DNA of 64,000 bases from Cryptomeria japonica (Eukaryota; Streptophyta; Pinopsida; Cupressales; Cupressaceae): the NCBI RefSeq assembly GCF_030272615.1, contig NW_026729155.1:105314-169313 (forward strand). The letters are read 5' to 3'. The notes beneath the pieces are model-generated. The model made no database searches. It was not told the origin of the DNA and saw only the letters and a program-made list of their open reading frames with translations. Every line of letters begins with the position of its first letter. Position 1 is the first letter of the stretch. This document shows, one piece after another, positions 11,542-22,362 of this stretch. Both the position numbers and the translations under genes were made by a program.

Positions 11542-13827
11542 TTACCTAGGTCCAGATAACACGGACAGCTCAGCCGAGAAGAGAGACTGCTTATAAGAAC
11601 CAACTGTTGACCCTGGTAACGCGCATGGAACATCATTGAAGGTGTCTATTAAACCTTCCAACGCCTTCACCACAATGGACATCGCTGGTCGCCTTGTAAA
11701 ATTGTCCTGTACACACCACATTCCCACTTTTATCAATTTTACTGCCTCCTCTTTTATGCCCGTTTCCTCATTTTCAAGCCTCGGATAGACCAAATCCAAT
11801 AACCTCCCTTCCTCTGCCTTAACTTGTAACAGTGAAAACAAGCCGTTTTCTGAAAGCTCTCTGCTTCGTTTTCCGCTGATAATTTCTATCATCATAACGC
11901 CAAAGCTAAATATATCTGCCTTCTCTATTATATGCATGTTCAACAACTCAGGTGCCATATACCCTGGTGTCCGTCTTATCATGGTTATTACTTCACTTTG
12001 CTCTCTGTTAATCAACTTTGCCAAGCCAAAATCTGACACTTTGGCATTGAAATTTTGGTCAAGGAGAATGTTCTGAGGCTTGATATCGAAATGAATTATA
12101 CGATCTTGACATTCTTCATGCAAATATGCTAATCCTCTCGCAATATCAAGAACTACTCTGGATCTGCTCTTCCAGTCCAGCAAATATGGATGACTCTTGT
12201 TAAAAAATATCCATTTATCAAGAGATCCATTTGGTAAATACTCGTATACAAGCATCCTATGGAATTTTTCTACACAAAAACCCTTCAGTCTTACCAAATT
12301 GAGATGATCAATTTTCCCTAGCGTTTCCACTTCTGCCCTGAACCCATTTTCTCCATGTCCTGCTCTGTGAAGGCGCTTCACTGCTATCTTTGAGCTGTCT
12401 GACAGGACACCCTGATAAACTGAACCGAATCCTCCGCTACCCAACTTAGTGCTAAAGCCGTTCGTAGCGTCTTGCAGTTCTTGGAATGAGAACCGCAACG
12501 GTAAGCCTGCTGACCAATCAACATGATCATCCTCACCTGTATCCTCATCCTTTACTTTCTGCTGTCTTCTATTTGGATACCCTTTTATCCTTGCCCAGAA
12601 TAAGATAAACAGAGCTAGCGCTCCACCCACAGAAACACAAATGATGACGACAACTAGGGACTTAAAGCGCTCGGACCTTGACTGGATTTTAATATAAGCA
12701 GTGGAATTGTAAAACTTATCTTCTGGACTCATAGTTTTCATAGAATAGATATTGGACTCTAGATAACAATAACCACTAGAAAAATTGGTCCCGTACCTGA
12801 AAAAAGCAGCTTTGCAAGAGCAGTTTTCGAGGCAAAGTGTTTTACATTCATCTCTTGATACCAATCCTGGTGTCGAAGCATTTTCATAAAGATAAGTAAA
12901 ATAGGCAACGTGCTCCAGTTCCAAAAAGTGATGACCTTGGCGCCTACTAGTCTGTGAGCACACCAGAGGAACGCGCGGAGCACATCCGGAATTGGGTTCT
13001 GTGGCATCAGTCGGTTTAAAAGCCTTGCCATCTCCTGGACAGCTGCACTGACCGTTTTTGCAAACACCATAGTCTCCGCAAGCTCCTGGAGAATCACACT
13101 GAAACACTGATTTCATGAACCATGGCGAATAGTTAAGGACAGATCTTCCTGGATTTTTTTGGACCATGTAGAATTTTAAGCGTCCATCTGAACCCAATTT
13201 AAAGTAAAGACAGCCTTTGGGTATTGTAAAATGAATTGGCGGTATTCGTCGTCCTCGAGAATACATATTGAGGGACTGATTGTCGATCTGTGAATGAGTT
13301 AACTCCAAATCTACCTGTGGTGTCTCGGGATATCTGTAATAAATTTTAGACGGTGCTGAGGCTGTATACATAACAAATCCATCGTGAAGCAAGATACCAT
13401 AGAAACAACCTTTCCTTGTATCCTTTGGAGAAATGTTTGCAGTAATATTCTGTCCCACCTTGAACTTCTGCCATGGCAGAATGATATCAGTTGTATAATC
13501 AAAAGATTGCCAGATGATTCCACCGGAGGTGTTATAGAGAACAAGGTTCCCAGATTCGTGTATCGCCATCCTTTGAAAAGCTTGGGTGGATGTATTTTTA
13601 GACCAGGCGAGAGTGCCATCTGAGTTCCTTAATACAAGTTCTCCTGTGGAGGTGAGTTTTAGGGCTGCGTTTTCTTGCAGCACCTGGTCTCTGTTTGCAC
13701 ACCACACCATTTGCATATCAAGCAGCATACCATCAGTGGTGTAGACAACAAAGAAAGCTGCAAATAGGTAGCTTGTGTCACAAGGGCTGCCATAGCAGAA
13801 GAATCCACATCCAAACTGGAGATTCAC
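11542..13827 (-). CDS. G-type lectin S-receptor-like Ser/Thr kinase (SD2-5 type)
   Basis: 761 residues without introns, ending in TAA at 11542. Order: mannose-binding (B-) lectin region about 1-125 (WCANRD, LVLRNSDG, WQSFD); EGF-like Cys cluster 244-263 (CDSPGACGDYGVCKNGQCSC); PAN/apple-like domain about 290-380 (CKTLCLENCSC); one membrane helix about 390-412; cytoplasmic kinase about 460-735. Kinase motifs: glycine loop GSGGFGSVY (463-471), VAIK-type Lys484 in IAVKRL, HFD581 in place of the HRD Arg (non-RD), DFG at 599, APE at 625. Changes from the family pattern I know: HCD to HFD, RGTPGY to RRTPGY, APEWL to APELL. Such proteins sit in the plasma membrane and signal in defence or development; the ligand is unknown. 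The first Met is only the first in-frame Met; sense codons continue upstream to a TAG at 13927-13929, so the N-terminus is doubtful. Confidence 0.9.
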   Translation of the reverse strand: MNLQFGCGFFCYGSPCDTSYLFAAFFVVYTTDGMLLDMQMVWCANRDQVLQENAALKLTSTGELVLRNSDGTLAWSKNTSTQAFQRMAIHESGNLVLYNTSGGIIWQSFDYTTDIILPWQKFKVGQNITANISPKDTRKGCFYGILLHDGFVMYTASAPSKIYYRYPETPQVDLELTHSQIDNQSLNMYSRGRRIPPIHFTIPKGCLYFKLGSDGRLKFYMVQKNPGRSVLNYSPWFMKSVFQCDSPGACGDYGVCKNGQCSCPGDGKAFKPTDATEPNSGCAPRVPLVCSQTSRRQGHHFLELEHVAYFTYLYENASTPGLVSRDECKTLCLENCSCKAAFFRYGTNFSSGYCYLESNIYSMKTMSPEDKFYNSTAYIKIQSRSERFKSLVVVIICVSVGGALALFILFWARIKGYPNRRQQKVKDEDTGEDDHVDWSAGLPLRFSFQELQDATNGFSTKLGSGGFGSVYQGVLSDSSKIAVKRLHRAGHGENGFRAEVETLGKIDHLNLVRLKGFCVEKFHRMLVYEYLPNGSLDKWIFFNKSHPYLLDWKSRSRVVLDIARGLAYLHEECQDRIIHFDIKPQNILLDQNFNAKVSDFGLAKLINREQSEVITMIRRTPGYMAPELLNMHIIEKADIFSFGVMMIEIISGKRSRELSENGLFSLLQVKAEEGRLLDLVYPRLENEETGIKEEAVKLIKVGMWCVQDNFTRRPAMSIVVKALEGLIDTFNDVPCALPGSTVGSYKQSLFSAELSVLSGPR

Positions 13828-14109
13828 ATCATTATATGAAATATTGCTGCTCAGAAGGATCGGTCTGACGAGTGCGTCTTTATAAATTGACGGTGTCAGG
13901 AAATGTAGAGACTGGATATTGTTCCTCTATGTTCTGCCTCCATACGCAGCTGCGGAAGTAATAGCAAGGCTTTCTGCAAATAGGGAGCACGATATAAGGA
14001 AGACTGGCAGAAGTAGCAAAAGCAAAGGAGGAGAGGACGAAAAATAGTCCGTTGTCATCATTTTTATAAACAGCAGTTCTGTCCGAGAGAGAGCACCGAA
14101 TAATAACAT
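13828..14109 (-). pseudogene. 5' end of the kinase gene: signal peptide cut off by TAG
   Basis: In the same frame as the kinase ORF, an ATG at 14109 (or the better second one at 14061, MMTTDYF) opens a signal peptide with a Leu-rich core (LLLLLLPVFLISCSLF) and likely cleavage near SLA/AES. The frame runs into TAG at 13927-13929, then continues open for 33 codons to the Met at 13827. The duplicated copy upstream has TGG (Trp) at the same codon (14576-14578), so the stop is most simply a TGG to TAG change or an assembly error. If real, the protein would lose its secretion signal and the allele is probably null. Confidence 0.8.
13927..13929 (-). other. In-frame TAG separating signal peptide from ectodomain
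   Basis: Codons around it read Gly-Gly-Arg-Thr-stop-Arg-Asn-Asn-Ile-Gln. The paralogous segment at 14571-14590 reads Gly-Gly-Arg-Thr-Trp-Arg-Asn-Asn-Ile-Gln. No other stop lies between the signal peptide and the kinase C-terminus. Confidence 0.9.
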
Positions 14110-14544
14110 GCTCGAATGAAAGACGATTTAAATTTAGCGAGTTCTAAGGGCAATGAATAGGGAAGCGAGGAGTTAGGTTAAATCATAATGCCAAGTTGAA
14201 GAAAATCAGTGATATTGAAGACAAAGTCTCTTGTATTAATTTAGACTAAGAAACCAGAATAAGACCAGAAAAGGATGACCTTACAAAGTCTTCGACGACG
14301 ACTAGGAAAAGCACGATGTCCCCGAACAAATAATATTGCATTAGTTTCCCTGCTCCAATGTCAAGGGCATATCGGATTTTTTAATTTCTATTCCATGTAT
14401 AATTAACGTCGTGTCATGGTCCAAGCAAACACATGGTCAGCGACGCATACGTGACAGGAAAAGAATAAACAGTTTTGGTTTTTTTGCATATACGGAGAAT
14501 CTCGAGTTTTCTAGCTGAACAAATGTTTTATTTACAATGTAAAA

Positions 14545-14713
14545 AACAATAATATATAGACTGGATATTGTTCCTCCATGTTCTGCCTCCATAGTACGTA
14601 GCTGTTGGAGTAATAGTAAGGCTTTCTGCAAATAGTGAGCACAATACAAGGAAGAGTGGTAGAAGTAGCGAAAGCGAAGGAGGACAGGACGAAAAACAGT
14701 CCGTTGTCAACAT
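14545..14713 (-). pseudogene. Duplicate signal-peptide exon of the receptor kinase
   Basis: 61 residues, starting MLTTDCFSSCPPSLSLLLPL, with the same hydrophobic core and the same GGRT-W-RNNIQS stretch as the neighbouring gene. After the Ile-Gln-Ser codons (about 14560) similarity stops and the frame ends at a stop in unrelated sequence. No ectodomain or kinase follows directly, so by itself it cannot encode a receptor. It has its own copy of the upstream region. It could be a leftover of unequal crossing over or, less likely, an alternative first exon. Confidence 0.65.
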
Positions 14714-15238
14714 TTTTCTAAACAGCAGTTCTGTCCGAAAGACAGAGCACAGAATAATAACATGCTCGAATGAAAGACGATTGAATTTAGAGAGCTTGGG
14801 AATAAGTAGGGAATGGAGGAGTTAGGTTAAACTATAACGCCAAGTTCAAGAATATGAACTATAACGCTAAGTTGACGATTTGAATTTAGAGAGCTTGAAA
14901 TTAATAGGGAGTTAAGCTAAACTATAACGCTAAGTTGACTAAACTATAACGCTAAGTTGACGACAATCAATGATATTAAAGTGAAAGTCTTTTGGATAAA
15001 TAAGATTGGAAAATTATGACTTTTCAAAGTTTTTGATTATTTGAATTTAGAGAGCTTAGTAGGGAAAAGAGTAGTTCATTAAATCATAACATCAAGTAGT
15101 TGATATTGATAAGTTTTTTTGGATAAAGCCCTAGACCATCATTTGGAAAAGTACATGGTCCCCAATCAAATAAAATTGCATTAATTTCACTATGCTAAAG
15201 TCAAGTGCATATCAGATTTTTCTTTTTATTCTTTGTAG

Positions 15239-15460
15239 AATTAATTTCATGTAGGGGCCCTAGCAAGTATATGGTCAACGATTCATATGTGATAGGAAAA
15301 GAATAAACAATTTTGTTTTTTTCATATGAGCAACTAATTTTTTTTTAATTTTTTGTAGAATTAATTTCATGTAAGGGCCCAAGCAACCACATGGTCAACG
15401 ATTCATATGTGATAGGAAAAGAATGAACAATTTTGTTTTTCTCATATGAGCAACTAATAG
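15239..15460 (-). repeat. 120-bp direct duplication in the upstream region
   Basis: 'aattaatttcatgtaggggc' starting at 15239 and 'aattaatttcatgtaagggc' at 15359 begin two copies exactly 120 bases apart. Both contain caacgattcatatgtgatag and 'catatgagcaactaat'. This part of the upstream region is therefore present three times counting unit 1. Confidence 0.8.
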
Positions 15461-15639
15461 TCTGAAGTCTTGTAGCTGAACAAATGGTTTTTTTACAACA
15501 TAGAATAAATTAGTATATAATTAAATAGTATTTCAAATCAATTCAAAAAAAATTAATTAAATGTCTAAGTATATAATTGATCATATTTATTAAAATTTTA
15601 ATATTAATAAATTTGATCAAATATCTATTTAGATGTCTA

Positions 15640-16185
15640 AATAAGCCACCCAAAGGTTGTCAAAATTCCAATCAACATAATTTGGTAGATGAATCTGATA
15701 TAGAAACAAAGGAAACATGGATAAATGTGGAAGTAGACACTCAAGACCTTAAGCAACTAGTAGAATTTGAGGTAGTGGGAATGAGGGAGCCATTGAATAC
15801 TTTTAGGTATTGGTAGGCCCTAAATGGTTTGTCAATTCGAATGAAGGAAGAAATATCTTATATAGATGACAATAGAATTCTATACATTCCATTAGGAGAA
15901 AGAGAGCATAAGACATTCCTTGAAGTAGAAAAAGACAATAATCCATGACTAATCTACTTAGTTTTAAAAGCTCCAACAAAAAAAATCCAAAACAATATAC
16001 CTACAAGGTCTGAGAATTCAGAAGGGTTTTCATGTTACAAATTCTTCCAGCAAGTAAACAAAAAAAATAATCACCTTGCAAGAACATAGTATATAGAATA
16101 GATCAATCACATTCAGAGAGGATACAACATACATTAGGCTACCAATATTTTTAGGGGTGGGAGACAAATGAATATATATTAGTAG
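15640..16185 (+). pseudogene. Unidentified decayed coding stretch
   Basis: One frame stays readable for about 180 codons apart from a few stops. It begins near NKPPKGCQNSNQHNLVDE, followed by WINVEVDTQDLKQLVEF, EEISYIDDNRILYIPLGERE and FSCYKFFQQVNKKNNH. The stops at 15814 and in the 16080-16140 stretch are TAG, explicable by single transitions from TGG or CAG. Codon-like composition and charge pattern suggest a former protein, but I do not recognise the family. It could be a transposon protein or a host gene fragment. Confidence 0.35.
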
Positions 16186-16439
16186 CTACAGGGTTTTGTC
16201 ATGCAACATGTAGCTGATACCTGTGTGTGGTTTTGATTTACATGAAGATGTAGTGAAAGTGGGGTAAGAGGTGGAAAGGTAAACATAAATGACTATAACT
16301 TCATAGTAGGAATAATATTTAATTTTTGTTGGTAGAGCTAATTTAGAAAAGTCTTTTCATTTATATTATTGTAAAATTAAATTTTGAAATTTTGAGTGAA
16401 TGGTTGAAATTAATAGGCACATGTTTTTTTTCCATTCTC

Positions 16440-17110
16440 AATTACTCATTACATGTACAAACATCAAAGCAATTGTTCACAACGAAGTAAGATACATGGT
16501 TATATTAAAATAACATATCAAACCTTCACTACATGACTTTTGTGTAAAGTACAACCTATTTAAATCTTTATGTTTCCAACAATATGAATTTAGTACAGTC
16601 ATTTTTTTATTCATTTTCAGCTTAGGCTCTATTGAAAACTTTAAACTTACATAGGGTAGAAGATAGAAATCCTAAAACATTATGGTAAAGTAGTACATTT
16701 ATTTTTATTCACTTTAAGATGTTGATTATCAGTTTATAAATACTACTTTCAGTTTCCATCATTATGAATCTAGTACATGGATTTTTCTTAATTCATTTTC
16801 AATTGTTCATTTCCAATTTAGACTCCATTGAAGACTTTAAACTTACATATGGTAGTAGATAGAAACATTGATCTTCTGGTTTTTGGTTCACAAATACAAA
16901 TATCAAAGAAATTGTTCACACCAACACTCAAATGTAGATAGAAACATTGAAAGAGTTGTTCACAACATCAAAAACACTATACACATGATAGAAATAATAG
17001 ATTAAATGACTTTTTCATAGAGTACAGTCTATTTAAAACGTACAATTTCCATGATTACGAATTAGTACATGCTTTCTTTCTATTTATTTTCAATTGTTCA
17101 TTGATAGGGG
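16440..17110. repeat. Cluster of diverged direct repeats
   Basis: 'tttccaacaatatgaattta' near 16571, 'tttccatcattatgaatcta' near 16754 and 'tttccatgattacgaattag' near 17045 start three related copies. Each is followed by 'ttcattttca' and, in the first two, by ctttaaacttacat and a 'gatagaaa' box. An 'attgttcac' box recurs at about 16470, 16910 and 16950. Nothing coding was seen. Confidence 0.55.
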
Positions 17111-17299
17111 TTGATGACTACATGTGAGAAGTTGATAGACACTTACACTTTCTTAAGCATTGTCAAGTCATCATGAAGCAGGAGTGTTACCCTCCTCATT
17201 TTCCTGATGCATTTTTGTTCTCACGTTATTTAAAATTAGGAGTGTTTATTTAGTCTGGGCTTGTGTAATTCTCTGTTTTTGTCTTGTTAAAAAATTTTA

Positions 17300-18035
17300 T
17301 GAACTGAACCTCTTAGTTGAACCTCATCTAAGTTCAAGGTTCAAGTTCAAGCAGAGTATATTGTGTCCCAACTTTGTTTTTAAAAGAGTTAAAGGTCTTT
17401 GTAACTATTGTCATTGAATTTGAACTATTGAACCTTTACAAAAAGTTCAAGGTTCACAGTTCAATGTTGAGAAAGTCAACTCTTACCCGAGTCTTGTTCT
17501 TGTAGCACGTAAGCCGTGATATTTTGGTGTCTTTGTCTTGGTTTGTCCTTGTTCTGTTCTTTTGAACTTGAACTTTTGAACTATGTTATCCCATTATTTG
17601 TCTTAAAAAAAATAATGTGTATTTAATTTTGTTTCCCTCATTTGGTTTGATCCGTCTTTAGCAATGCAACTTTTGTTCCTTTAAGTTTCACCTTTTCTTC
17701 CCCAATGAACCCATTGGTTGAAGCTGCATATTGGTTCAAGGTTCAAAGTTCAACCGGTGCCTTTGTGTGTGTCACGACTTTGTTATGTTGTTAAGCAAGT
17801 GAGTGTGAATATGTTAAGTTGGTCTTGAACTTGAACCCTTGAACCATTCCTAAAGTGGTTCAATGTTCAAGGTTCAAAGTCTTCCTTTATGTTTGTTAAA
17901 AGTCTTTGCTCATTCCCAGTGTTGTGTCGAGCCACAAGTCAGGAGTTCTTTTCTTTTCTTAGGATTGAACTTGAAACAATGAACTTATTTTTAAATGGTT
18001 CAAAGTTCAAAGGTTCATTTCAAGTTGGCCCCAAG
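17300..18035. repeat. Array of GAAC/GTTC inverted repeats
   Basis: At least four blocks hold near-palindromic words built from GAACTTGAACC and its complement: near 17315-17350, 17415-17465, 17565-17585 with 17740-17755, 17826-17878, and 17966-18022. In the block at 17826 the left arm 'gaacttgaacccttgaacca' faces 'tggttcaatgttcaaggttc' across a short loop. The sequence between blocks is not obviously repeated. It lies upstream of the retroelement accessory ORF and could be part of an LTR or untranslated region. Confidence 0.7.
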
Positions 18036-18480
18036 GAAATTAATAACACAAAAGGTGGCGGGGCAAAAGGAATATTATGGGTATCTTATATTTCAAAATT
18101 CTAATTATGGAAAGAAATCATGAAAACTTAAGCCATTTGTTCGGAGTTAAGGTGTAATTAAGAAAGTTGTCAGGATCCCATCAAATCATTGGTTACCTCA
18201 CACATTCAGATGAATCATTATGAGGCTTGTGTAGGCATTACTCAGTTTTTTCGCCTCTTAACATGTGAATTCTCAAATTGTGAAAGTGGTAGTTGTTGTT
18301 GTTGGAGAAGCATAGGATGTTGAAGGTAATTTCAACTCCATACTTCCTAGGGTTTCACAGATTTGATGGTGGTAACAGGTGAGTTTTGATAATTTCTCCT
18401 ATGCTGTGTTACTAGCTCAAAAAGTCAATGTAGGAAAATTCTTTGTTTTGAAATAGAATTTTTTTCTTTCTAGGAACTGT
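18036..18480. other. Spacer upstream of accessory ORF
   Basis: No coding region recognised. Contains ordinary AT-rich sequence with GT-rich words. Confidence 0.4.
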
Positions 18481-21400
18481 TTGATAAATATAAAAGCGGC
18501 CATTATGAGGCCGAATCTTCCAAAACTTGGTCACACATCATGCCTAGTTAGTACACTTCTAGAATTGGGTGACATTTTTTTGGCCCAAGCTGACTTAGGA
18601 GATTTTTTAGAAATAGCTAGAAACCCTGAGGCTAACTTGATGATGGAAAGAATAGTTAGAACTGGCTTGATTGAAGCTACTTCTTTCCCAACTGCCGCTC
18701 CTTGTCCAGAATTGGTGATAGCATGTATGGATAGATATGATACCGATAGCAGGTGCATTAGGACCAGTAGTGGTTAATTGTTAGTATAAATTAATAGAGA
18801 AATGATGATGGTTGCAATTGGAGTCCCTCATAAAGAGCCATATGAAGATTGGTCAATTGGTACCTCATACACATTTTTATCTGAGAAGAAAAGAACATAT
18901 AAAAGTATCATTGCGAGGAATTGTCTTCTAAAGGTTCAGAAAGGGGGGTCCCGGTTACCCAAACCTCTTACAAGAGAGAATTTCATCACGGAGGTGTTGA
19001 TAGCTAGCAAGAAATATCTTGACTAGGTGCAAGTTGTTGTTGAAATGCTCCATGAGGGTTTCAGTAACTTTGTTGGAATGTCAAGTTTTTACATGTCCTC
19101 ATATCTATTTTATATATTGTCTTGTACCAAAGAGTGGTAAGGGTTGCATGACGAACCATGGGTGGACGACATGAAGGTTTATGATTATTACCCATACCTG
19201 CAACAATAGAGACATGCAGAAAATTTCACAAGATGGAATGATGTTTTTTTAGGAAGACTTGTCTTTGAGCTGCAGGGAGACACAAATAAAAGGAAATCAG
19301 TTGAGGCCAAGGATCTGGTCAATATATATGGAAGCTAATTGATCCAATTTCCCAGATTTACTTATATTAGAGTGGGGGGCTTTGAAGGTGAACCATTGAA
19401 ATTGCCTAGGTATGCCTTCGATAGTTATGTGCTTATTGAATTTTGTAGATAGATAGCCCACATTGACAAAAGGTGAGGGGAGAAGAGTAAATCCGAGGTT
19501 TCCTTCCCGATTGAACTTGGATATTATAGTTTTAAGTTTATTTGTGATGGCTTGAACCTAGAATTAGAGTTCAAGAAAATGAATTTACAGCCTTCCATTG
19601 CCAGACATAAGTTTGATAGTAGGGGCTCTATTGTAGAACACCTAAATGTTAATGACAATTTATTCCATGAACCTCAATTAGAAGACTATTAGGAAAATTA
19701 TTGTGATTAATTTGAAATAAGAAGGAGATTATGGTTAAGGTTCACTTGCATCAGATTACTACAATGAGGTTGTCCATTAATATGTCAGGAATACAAGAAG
19801 AGGAAGAGGAAGATGTATTGGATCTTGAATTCAATGAAGAAGAAAATATTCAAGCCAAGTCCTTCAATGTCATAAGGAAAATAGAGAAGTGGTTAAGGGA
19901 CCATAAATTTAGAAAGGAGTCGATTATCACTCCTAAAGAATTAATAGTTGGTCCACTTCATGCTAAAACACAGATTCCCATTTCTTCCTCTAATGTAATT
20001 ATTGATGTTGCAGGTGCCACAAGGCTTAAAATTGGAGAGGTTCAAACCAGAAGATCAAAGAAATCCCCATTGAGTTCTTCAGTAGTTTGAGTCACCCATT
20101 TAAGGAGCAAATAGAAAAATAGGGAACCAATGGCGAACTAGATTGTGGTGGACTTAAATTCGAGTGAAGAAACTCAGGTGATCATGGATCAACAAGGGTT
20201 AAATAATCCTTCAGTGCATGATGTGGATGCATAGAAAGAACCTAAAGAAAATCGAAATACGATGAGCACCATGACTATTGTCAACCTACTTGATGATCAG
20301 ACACCTCCGCCCAAAAACACTTCCAGTACTTCTTGATGGCTTGGAGCTTCAATTGGAAAGAAACACAATATTGTTTCTATTAATATTCCCATAGAGGATA
20401 TGGTAAGTAATTTCCTTGAGAAAATATCCAAACCCAAAAAGCTTAAAACATAAGTAATGATGGAGGTTGATGATGAAATAGGCTATTGGGTAGCAGAGTA
20501 GCTAAGCCTATCTCAGATAAAGACCCAGAAAAAGCCACTAAGAATGATTTTATTGTTGAGAAAATTGACCTGGGAGTTGCTTCAAGGGTTGTGGATGCCC
20601 AACATTTAGAATCCTCCACTAAAAGAATGATATCAAGGACCTAGAAAGATGAAAAGGATAAGAAGGAGTTGAAACAAGGTGTTACCCAGATGACAGAATA
20701 TATCAATGTCATACATCACTCGCGTCCTTAGCCTCTGACACATATGCCATTGTCCTTTGACCCTAAATCACCAGTAAATCAAAAGCTATTGGATCATGTC
20801 CAAAGAAACCACATGATAGCTGAATTATTTGATGAGTGGCTTGAATCCATAGTGCAGTAGAGCAAAAACTATATTGCTAGCCTGATCAAGGTGTATGATA
20901 ACACCATAACTGTGAGTAAAGAGATGAAATTGGAAGCTACTGCATGGGAGAAAGAAAGAAAGAAATGGGCAGTAGTCTTAGCGCAGATGAATGATGCACT
21001 AAAATTTGGCATCATGAAATTTCTTGTTTGAGAAACCAATGGATAACCTAGATGACAACGTACTTTATGTATCAAGAAAGAATGTTGAATGGAGGAACTC
21101 TATCATTAAACATGGTCATGAAGAATATATCAAGTTAATAAAAGGATTAAAATAACTTATTGATACGATGCAAAAATATTGAAAATGCATCGATATACAA
21201 CTCCTAGAGGAGGATGAACCTTTAAAGAAAGGGCACATCTTGTTAAAACCTTTAAAGAAAGGGCACATCTTGTTAAAGAAACAAAGTCTCTAACTATAGA
21301 TGACTTCTCCAAATTGGAAAGGATAGAATCAATGTTAGCATTTTTCTTTGATCACTTGGAAGCGCATAAAATGAAAGTTATGCAGGTAAACATAGACAAA

Positions 21401-21560
21401 GAAGTCTGGAAGTAGTGCATTCTGCACATTGGACTCCTGCACTATCAAGTTATCCTTAATTTCTCAACAACACATTTGGAGTAGCAAAATGTACATGGTA
21501 TTGTGAGAAAACATGACAAATCAACAACTTCTTCTACCATTTTGGAGTCTTTATCGGTTT
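18481..21560 (+). pseudogene. Large accessory ORF of an LTR retroelement (decayed)
   Basis: A mutated reading runs from about 18481 to 21560 with several frameshifts and stops. Recognisable stretches: PNLPKLGHTSCLVSTLLELG (18511), EDWSIGTSYTFLSEKKRTYK (about 18846), YDYYPYL...RHAENFTRWNDVFLGRLVFEL (19170-19275), RVGGFEGEPLKLPRYAFDSY (about 19370-19430), an acidic segment (19794-19830), and a coiled-coil end (MKLEATAWEKERKKW, about 20923). I recall such sequences only as unnamed repeat proteins of conifers and know no function. An LTR and primer-binding site follow, so this is best read as the 3'-terminal ORF of a preceding element copy, not as a host gene. Confidence 0.45.
21219..21278 (+). 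repeat. 30-bp tandem duplication
   Basis: 'cctttaaagaaagggcacat' followed by 'cttgttaaa' occurs at 21219-21248 and again at 21249-21278, with one difference at the last base. It lies in frame (30 = 10 codons) in the coiled-coil part of the accessory ORF. Confidence 0.9.
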
Positions 21561-21599
21561 ATGGATGATTTGTCATCCTGTCCATGGCTTTTGATCATT

Positions 21600-22357
21600 T
21601 AAGTTTTATCTAGTTTGAAGAAACAATTTATTTTAACTCTAGGGTAGAGTTTAATAATTTAGGGTTATTTTCAAAAAAATATTAGCCTAGAGGCTATATA
21701 TGTAAGTAAGCAAGCTTTATTAAAGGTCCCAAAAACTTTGATTGGAATTGGTAGACTTAATTTTCTTCTAAATTTTAGTGTAGACTTTTTATATATGAAT
21801 GAAATGAGATATTTTACCAGCCTTCAAATCTGTGCATTTGAATGATAGAGAAAATCTTTGTTAGGATTTACCCTTGTGTGCAGAGTATTTCACTTCATTA
21901 CCAGTTTATTAAAAGTCTTTGAATTTATTGATTAAGAAAACTAGTGGTACATTGTCATTTAAATTATTTTGATCCCCCTTGTCCTTTGAGGCATGACCGA
22001 GTATCGATTAACATTTATGCTACATTGAGTATACTTGGTGAAGTAAGCTTTACATTTAATTGAAATGTTTAAAGTTTGAGTCTATGATATTTATATTTAT
22101 AGATAATTATCTTGTAGCATTCTTATTGTGTTGACATATGAATGTAAAAGCCTTTCTCTCTCTCTGGTAAAAAGTGTATTTCTGTGTGAGTTATTCGTAT
22201 AAAAAATTATTAGATATCATACGAGGAGTTGCAATATTATGAAGAGGGTAAAACAATACTTGGTTCACCCAACTATTGGTTTATTTTTATTTTCATCAAG
22301 GGTATGCAGGAGTCATCATTAAAAATATGAAAGGAAAGGAAAATCTATTAACCAACA
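21600..22357 (+). mobile_element. LTR of the Tat/Ogre-like Gypsy element
   Basis: The right end is set by a CA at 22356-22357 (accaaca) a few bases before the primer-binding site. The left end is not resolved; it lies after the accessory ORF stop region near 21560-21700. Contains a CT-rich run (ctttctctctctctgg, 22153) and no coding sequence. No second copy was found in the window. Confidence 0.5.
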
Positions 22358-22362
22358 GATTT

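Larger units (their letters stand above)
13915..15525 (-). repeat. Tandem duplication of kinase promoter plus signal-peptide segment
   Basis: Unit 1 is about 13915-14558 and unit 2 about 14559-15525. Matching landmarks: atgctcgaatgaaagacgat at 14108 and 14761; 'aagaataaacagttttg' near 14461 and 'aagaataaacaattttg' near 15299; 'gctgaacaaatg' at 14514 and 15475. The junction falls just inside the coding sequence after the signal peptide. Unit 2 is longer because of extra short repeats ('actataacgctaagttgac' several times at 14860-14960) and a 120-bp duplication. Confidence 0.75.

Noticed and set aside
12759-13623. Frames of 112, 102 and 79 codons inside the kinase region
   Set aside because: Alternative frames of the receptor kinase ectodomain; no independent evidence.
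17300-18035. CRISPR-like or tRNA-gene cluster reading of the GAAC/GTTC blocks
   Set aside because: Blocks are inverted repeats of unequal size; no cloverleaf or regular spacers seen.
18481-19026. Two host genes (98 and 74 codons)
   Set aside because: They are pieces of one decayed retroelement accessory ORF that continues with stops to 21560.
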